Under the pieces are notes generated by a model. The model was not told the origin of the DNA, made no database searches, and was given only the letters and a program-made list of their open reading frames with translations. The translations under genes and the position numbers were made by a program. From Odontesthes bonariensis (Eukaryota; Chordata; Actinopteri; Atheriniformes; Atherinopsidae): a DNA stretch of 64,000 nucleotides. Below, piece after piece: positions 37,401 through 45,622 of this stretch; the first letter of the stretch is position 1, and every line of letters begins with the position of its first letter. Where the stretch lies: the NCBI RefSeq assembly GCF_027942865.1, contig NC_134520.1, positions 6,397,501 through 6,461,500 on the forward strand, written 5' to 3'.

Positions 37401-40400
37401 CGCATTGATATCAAGGGAGGCAAAAATAGCGCCAAGCGAAGTGAGGTCTGACTTTTTCATCGAGAACGATTTTGTGATGTAAATGTATTACTCTTTTGAA
37501 CGCATATTTTTTTGAGAAGCAAAACGCTTTATTTTTCAAGCCCCAGCCAACTAGCCGGACTAGCTTCGTGGACCCCAAAACTCAGCTGGAACTCCGCTCA
37601 CAGGATGCAGCAGGGGGTAAGTCAATGTTCATAAATGATATTGCTAATATGGGATGTCATACAGCTTCATGTCAAAAGAGGCGAACTATCCCTTTAAAGA
37701 GGTTGTTTCAGAAGCATCACTAAAACCTGCCAGCTCATAACAACCTGTCCGTGCTCTCTTGCTAGACACCAACTACTGTCCTTTTCCTTTATCGGTTTCA
37801 CCACGCTATCACCTGGAGGTGAACTGAACCACAGCCCTTTTACATACAGCCATTTCGCTTCCTATTCGCCCCATTATACAAAATTTGGCTGCAGTTCAGT
37901 TGATTTTGTCTGGGGGCGCTGGCGAGCGAGTGCAGAATGAGATTGGCCATAGGGCTGGCGCTAATAACTCAAAAAATGTCCCCGCTAGCGGCTGAAACCT
38001 GAAAATATTACTGTGATTTCTGACAGAGGGATGTGGATTTATATCAAAAGTACAATAACCTGGGAGTTATATCTTTCTGTTTTCTTACAGGTCTGGCATT
38101 TGCGAGTCAGTCTCCGCTAGCATCTAGCTAACGGAATCTGAAGAACGCACGGCCATCTGCCTAATTGAGTGGTATGAAAAAGTTTGGGCACCCTTTTAGA
38201 AAATCATTTCATCGGTTTATCTCTGGTTGAGCTTTTGAAGCAGCAATTTCATTTCAACATATGTTAAACCATAGGGAAAGACAAACATTGCAGTTGTGAA
38301 ATCGTTTTAATAGGTGTAATTCTCTCAGATTACTTATCTACCTTGTATAGACAGCCTGATTCAAATCTATTCATACATTTTCAATGATTGTAAGATCTCA
38401 AGATTGGTATGGCCATTTCAAGACATTGTACTTGTACTTTTGCATCAACTCCTGGTTGAATTTTGATCAAATGCAATGCAATCACTGTCCTGCTAGAAGC
38501 TCCAAACTCGGCACAGCTTAAACAGCTTAAACTTTGTGACTGACTAACATTCTCTCGAAAAATCTGCTGATTTTTTGAAAAAATTAGCAAAGCCCACAAC
38601 TTTAATATGCTTTATAGTACCTATTCTAGCCACGCAGACCCATAACAGGATGCATGAGCTGAAATCTGTAACTATTTGAGCTAACACCTCTCTGCTAGCT
38701 CAGCGCAAGGACTGACCATGCCGTAAAGTGATGCCACATGCGTGACGTCACTCGTGATGCAATACTGACAATAAATGTGTATTTTAAAAAAATCTAGTGA
38801 GTCTAAAAAATCAAACCAAGTGCCGTTTGAAAGGATAATTTATCCTGCCTTTAGGAAAATTAAAATGAAAAAATATAAAAAATTCTATCCAAAGCCATGG
38901 CTGCATCTAAGGTGGATCTCATAGTACCACATTCATTCTGACTGCTCTGCACTGCTTCGTTGGCGCCGCCCTAGAGTGCAGTACCACCCGGAAAAAGCCG
39001 CCAGCTTTCTCTCTCCTCATACATAGAAACTCTCTGGACTGTGACTGAACCACAGATTCTATAATAGTACAGATACGCCACTCACGGTGCATTTCCGGTT
39101 TCCAACGAGGCGATTTTGGTTGCAGTTCCACCCTTTTTCCACGTGGGGCGCTCAATTTTGGAGACCAGAATGAATGGAGTCCTATGGAGCTATACGCCCT
39201 TTCGTGCCCTTATCTCAAGATATAATTTTTTCTCTAGTAATTCGAATGTTGTTTTCGAAAGAGGATGTTTAGAAAATACCCATGGCTGAGTTTTAGATTT
39301 TTAGAGCCACTCATTTGCTTAAAAAAAGGATTTGAAGTGTATATGACGTCATACATAACTTACGACCGGAGATGCAGCTTTACGGCAACAATCCTGCTTG
39401 TTGTTGGTCTCAAAGGCAGATGCGTTTTCAAGGAAGAGCTGTAGTAAGAGAGAATGTGTGGTAACATCACAGATTCTTAGGCTGTGGTAACATAAGCGGA
39501 AAAAGTCCATCTTAATTCTGTTGTCGCTTGGTATGGAGCCAGCCGTCAAGCGGTGCCTCTGGTCGTAATTCTGGTCGAGCGCTGTCATTAGCACAATGCT
39601 AGCGCGTGGTGGACAACAAGAAGCCAACCTGTAAGAAATCAAAGGGATATATGTACTCGTTCAGTAGATTTTTGACTTGAAACCCATGTTGAGCTCTCAG
39701 AAACTACACTTAAAGCTGCAGTCTGCAACTCTTTTTCAAGCATAATGCCTGGAACTGTCCGGGGATTCTGAAAGTAGTACATTAAATACCGCAATACAAA
39801 AAAAAATGAGTTCTCTAGGTCCCCTATATGTCCCGCTAGGTCCCTCCAAAGCCAGCAGGTTTGTTTACAAAATTGCAGACCGGACCGGTAAAAGGTAACC
39901 AATCAGGTTTACGAGCTGGGCTCTGCTGCCTGTCAATCACCGATTGTGCACGCGCGATACAAGGTAGGCTCGTCCCCACGCTTATTTATCTAGACTATTG
40001 AACTTCATTACGGGCTAGTCTACTTACTGTGTCTTCCATGATCTCAAATGACAGGTGAGTTGATGAATGAGGAGTCGTGTAGGCGCATCTGGCGTGCACG
40101 TCTACGTGCACGAGTTCTCATGTGTTTTGAAGGGGCGGGACAGGAAGTTGAATAACTTTTTATTTTTCGGTTAAAAAATAAGCATTTCTTGCATTTTGCG
40201 ACTACGGAGGTCACCGTTTTCAACTTCAAGCGTTCTGATAGATCATGTAAACTCTTAAAATGCCAAAAAGTAGGACTTTACGTATGACAACAACAAATCT
40301 TGCAGACTGCAGCTTTAAATCTGAGCGCTCTTGAGAAGACTTAGGTGAAACTGACCATTTGTAGCATCTAGCTCCATTGGGCCCCATTCATTCTGGTCTC

Positions 40401-43400
40401 CACCGACGCCCCCAGTGGAATTCTGGTGGAACTGCAGCCAAAAAGCCGGTACAATGGGGCTTAATAGAGAGTGGCAAGGCTGTTCGTTATAATGGCTGTG
40501 ACTGAACTGACACAGAGCCATTAGTGCAACAGCTTTATGCCTCCTAAACAGTACTCTCTTCAACTGCTTTGGTTCCAGATTTTTTAAATGGGGTATAAAT
40601 ACTGTAGTTACTGTCAGCATCAGTGTTGGGAGTAACGGCGTTACTAAAGGCGTTATTTTTCCAGTAACGGAGTAATCTAATTAATTACTTTTCCCATCGT
40701 TACAACGCCGTTATCGTTACTGAGAATATAAAGTGGTGCGTACTACAATTTGGTTGTAGGCTTTCGGCTACACATCAGCTGCATGCTGCCTGGAGAGAGC
40801 AGGGGTGGGGATGATGACACCGTTGCAAATGCGATGATGATTGGCTGGGTTGGCGGATGACCTACTCACGCTGTCTCACTGCACGCGCTGACGACTACTA
40901 CTAAACACACACGAGACAGCGACAATGGCGACGAGCCAGGGAAGTTCAAAGGTAGCATTCTCTAACTGGAAGTACCGGCACTACTTCTCACTCGTGGAGA
41001 TAAAAGGCAAGAATGTGTATGTAACATGCACGCTATGCCCAGGGGAAAAAACTTTATCCACGTCTGCCTCAAGTAACTCAAATCTAATGAAGCACCTTAC
41101 ATCAACCCATGCGAATATGAAGCACTTGTTGCTTCTGCAGCTGCTAACCCAACCCCAAGCCCAAATGCAGCTAGCGTGAGCCCCAGGGAAGGAGACGGAG
41201 CCACTCGCAAACAAACAACACTCGATTTTTCGGGTGAGAAACAGGTGACCACCATCACTATTTTATATTCAATATTTATGTTTTTATTTCTATGTATCAT
41301 ATGGCAGGCTGCAATCTATTGAGTTCAAATAAATACAGAATGTTCTAAATTACTGTATATAGTGTTTTTATTCTTCAATCAGTTAATATAAACATATTTT
41401 ATGTTAAAGATGTTATAGAACGTAACAGCGTTATAGAACATAAAAAATAACGCCACAGTTACTTTGCTGAGTAACTAATTACTTTTACAACGTGGTAACT
41501 GAGTTACTAACTCAATTACTTTTTGGAAGCAGTAACGAGTAACTGTAACTAATTACTTTTTAAAAGTAACTTGACCAACACTGGTCAGCATCATAAACTG
41601 ATTATTTTGTGACATTTAGCGCCAATAGTTTTTAATTAATTCAGAAAGCTTTATTTTGGAGCTTTTCTATTAACCCTGGAAAACAAGAACTGTTAACTCA
41701 CCCGGGTGCCTTCTGAATGAGCAGTTTTAAATTTGTAAGATCCCCATTGGCTGCAGCATAGTGAGCAGGTACAGCTCCACATTTTGTCTCCACACCGGAC
41801 ACTCCTCCCACAGAAAGCAGCCACTGAATTACCTCCATTCGACCAAACCGAAGTGCCAGGTGAAGGGCTGTGGCACCTGCAGCATCTCTGTCCTGGAACA
41901 GTTCACAAAGAGTCACCCTGGGTCTTTTCTTTTCCACAGCTGCAGCAGGGGTTCTTATGAAGACCGATATTAAGACATTTGTGTCTCTGGTGGTTACTGC
42001 ACGACTGATGCACTTACTAACTGGGGAAAGAAATTTAATATTCTGTTTGGAGCTGAAAATCTTCTGACTCTGAAAATCAACTTATCAATTGGTGCATCCC
42101 AAGAATTAACACTTGCAGCAAAGCCAGCAGTGTTGGACAGTATTCAGACCCTTTACTTAAAAAACAAGTGCTAATACTGTGTAATTAGTCCTTTGGAAAG
42201 GGGAGGAAAATGTAAAGTTTTAAAAGCATACATAATCAACGTGGAAAAAAAGATCCTTGCAATTGTAACTCAGGAATTAACAAAATTTGACTGTAGTAAA
42301 ATGAATGAGTCTAATTATAGTTTAATTTAATCAAATAAAACATTATCAATCCCTGAAAGGAGATTATTTTGCTGGAGAATAAACTATTGTTCAAGTAAGG
42401 AAACGCTCTTGTTGAAGATTGATAACAAAAGAAAAATGAGTTGACAAAGTATAGCAAAGAGAGTAATGGTTGACATCTGCAGACATTGCTGAGTTGAGGA
42501 TGTTGTTTTTGTCGCTTGGCAACAAATGTGTGACAATGAGGTCACACACAGCGTCGGCAGGTAACACAGGTGAACTCTCCCAGTAGACAATGTGGGCTAA
42601 AACTCACTGGCAACTGTTCAACATCCTGGATTCAGAGACACTCTGCCCTATGTCGTTAACAAGCACAACAACTTATGAGGTGCCACCAGGGACATAAATC
42701 AGAATTAACTTCCATATACACATGTGAAATTAAACTCTTCCACATACTATACTCAAAACCTTGCACAAACACTAGTGAAAAGCTCTCACATAAACTAGTG
42801 AAAACATTTACCTCTTATATAACCTACTCAAAAGCTCTCATACACACTACTGAAAAGCTTTCATATATACTAGTGAAAAGCTTTACCTTTCATATATACT
42901 AGTAAAAACCTCTCATATACATATGTCAAACCTCTCATATACATATGTCAAACCTCTCATACACATATGTCAAACCTCTCATATAGATATGTCAAACCTC
43001 TCATACACATATGTCAAACCTCTCATATAGATATGTCAAACCTCTCATACACATATGTCAAACCTCTCATATAGATATGTCAAACCTCTCATACACATAT
43101 GTCAAACCTCTCGTACACATATGTCAAACCTCTCATACACATATGTCAAACCTCTCATATACATATGTCAAACCTCTCATATATATAAGTCAAACCTCTC
43201 ATATACATATGTCAAACCTCTCATATACATATGTCAAATATTTGTGGATTTCAGTTGAAACGGAAGGCATTTCAGTGAAACAGGAAGGTGTTTTATTAAA
43301 CCGGGAGTTGTAGTTTTAAACAGAAGTCATTCTGGTTAGCTTCGTGCATTTTGTGCAATCTCCTGCCGGTATTTTATGAAATAAAATAAACGACAATTGC

Positions 43401-45581
43401 TCAGCCACCCGCTGAATACCTCACACAAACAGCGGCATTACTCAACTTTATTTTGGCTTCAACGGAGACCCTGCAGCTGGCAAAGGCATGCAGCGCTGGC
43501 AGGACGGAAAAAGAGATGCTAAGCGGCTATCCACCGAGTCCGGAGCTGGAGTTGAAGTGATCGGTTGCTGCCCAAGCCTTGTAGCATTTGACAGGGTCCT
43601 GATCGTTTTCGTTGTAGCATTTGACAGGGTCCTGATCGTCTCCGTTGTAGCTAAAATACTGTAGACGTGCGCTCGATTTTCAAGTGTAGATTAGAGATGC
43701 GCGGTTGGCGGTTGAATCCGCGGAGCCCGCGGATTAACCGCGGATCGGGCGGATGACACGCCGAAAAATCGTATTTTAATTAAATTCGGGCGGGTTGCGG
43801 TTGAAGCACTGAAAAAAACAAACAAAAAAAACACATAATTTTCCAAAGGTAACGAACGAAAACATACATTATGACAAAGATCAAAGATGGCAGCGGCAGC
43901 AAAGTTAGTGCGAGAGAGGCTTAAGACGGGTGATCTTAAAACGAAACCTAAAGAAGAAAAGTGCCGTTTGGGAAAAATTCCACGAGGTGATCAATTCGGA
44001 TGACACCAGTATGTGATTTGCAAAACTTGTGAATGCGTATATGTTATCCACTACATAGTAGTAGGCGGACTTATTGGCAAGATATAATGAACTACGCTGT
44101 TTGAAAAAGCCGATACAAATAGCCAAGGCACCTTCAATAGATACCTATCGGCGGATGGCGGGCGGGTTCGGTTTTGAAAATTGGTGAAAAAATGTTTGTG
44201 CAAATGGATAGCGGGCGGATATATATTTTTTGCAGCGGTTGCGGATGGGAAAATACGTCATCCGCGCATCTCTAGTGTAGATAGCACGACCGTGCCTTTC
44301 CGAAGCGCAGATGGCGTGACCGCAGTCCGCTGAACACCTCACACAAGCAGTGGCATTACTCAACAATATTTTAGCTTCAACGGAGACGATCAGGACCCTG
44401 TCAAATGCTACAACGGAGACGATCAGGACCCTGTCAAATGCTACAAGGCTTGGGCAGCAACCGATCACTTCAACTCCAGCTCCGGACTCGGTGGATAGCC
44501 GCTTAGCATCTCTTTTTCCGTCCTGCCAGCGCTGCATGCCTTTGCCAGCTGCAGGGTCTCCGTTGAAGCCAAAATAAAGTTGAGTAATGCCGCTGTTTGT
44601 GTGAGGTATTCAGCGGGTGGCTGAGCAATTGTCGTTTATTTTATTTCATAAAATACCGGCAGGAGATTGCACAAAATGCACGAAGCTAACCAGAATGACT
44701 TCTGTTTAAAACTACAACTCCCGGTTTAATAAAACACCTTCCTGTTTCACTGAAACGCCTTCCGTTTCAACTGAAATGCCTTCCGTTTCAACTGAAACGC
44801 CTTCCGTTTCAACTGAAATCCACAAATATTTGACATGTGTGTATGAGAGGTTTGACATATGTGTATGAGAGGTTTGACATATGTGTATGAGAGGTTTGAC
44901 ATATGTATATGAGAGGTTTGACATATGTGTACGAGAGGTTTGACATATGTATATGAGAGGTTTGACATATGTATATGAGAGGTTTGACATATGTGTACGA
45001 GAGGTTTGACATATGTATATGAGAGGTTTGACATATGTGTATGAGAGGTTTGACATATGAGTATGAGAGGTTTGACATATGTGTATGAGAGGTTTGACAT
45101 ATCTATATGAGAGGTTTGACATATGTGTATGAGAGGTTTGACATATGTATATGAGAGGTTTGACATATGTATATGAGAGATTTTTACTAGTATATATGAA
45201 AGGTAAAGCTTTTCACTAGTATATATGAAAGCTTTTCAGTAGTGTGTATGAGAGCTTTTGAGTAGGTTATATAAGAGGTAAATGTTTTCACTAGTTTATG
45301 TGAGAGCTTTTCACTAGTGTTTGTGCAAGGTTTTGAGTATAGTATGTGGAAGAGTTTAATTTCACATGTGTATATGGAAGTTAATTCTGATTTATGTCCC
45401 TGGTGGCATCTCATACCTTTCTCTCAGTTTTGTTCCTGCTCTATCAAAAAACAGTTTATATTTTTAAACTGTTTTTTAAATTCTTAGATTGTTTTTAAAG
45501 TGTTTATAATTGTGTAAACATTTTTACTGCTTTATTATGTCTTGCTACTGGATGCTTGAATTTCCTTTGGGATCAATAAAG

Positions 45582-45622
<41 letters not shown>

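Larger units (their letters stand above)
42674..45415. mobile_element. Foldback-type transposon with ~1-kb inverted arms
   Basis: The left arm (42674 to ~43666) and right arm (~44364 to 45415) are inverted copies; the first 75 codons of each arm translate identically. Each arm holds, from outside in, a unique ~230-bp segment, a 22-bp tandem array, GTTTCAACTGAAA-type short repeats, and a ~330-bp unique segment. The centre (43667-44363) contains a separate hAT insertion. No transposase ORF is present. A clean target duplication could not be seen. The plan resembles Drosophila FB elements; true relatives unknown. Confidence 0.8.

Noticed and set aside
42907..43236. CRISPR-like regular 22-bp repeats (also 44826-45175)
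   Set aside because: Units are directly abutted with no unique spacers, and they sit inside inverted transposon arms of a vertebrate intron.
43011..43313. Repetitive ORFs encoding [10 protein letters not shown] peptides in both arrays
   Set aside because: They arise only because a 22-bp unit without stops is read through all frames; no start context, conservation or unique domain.
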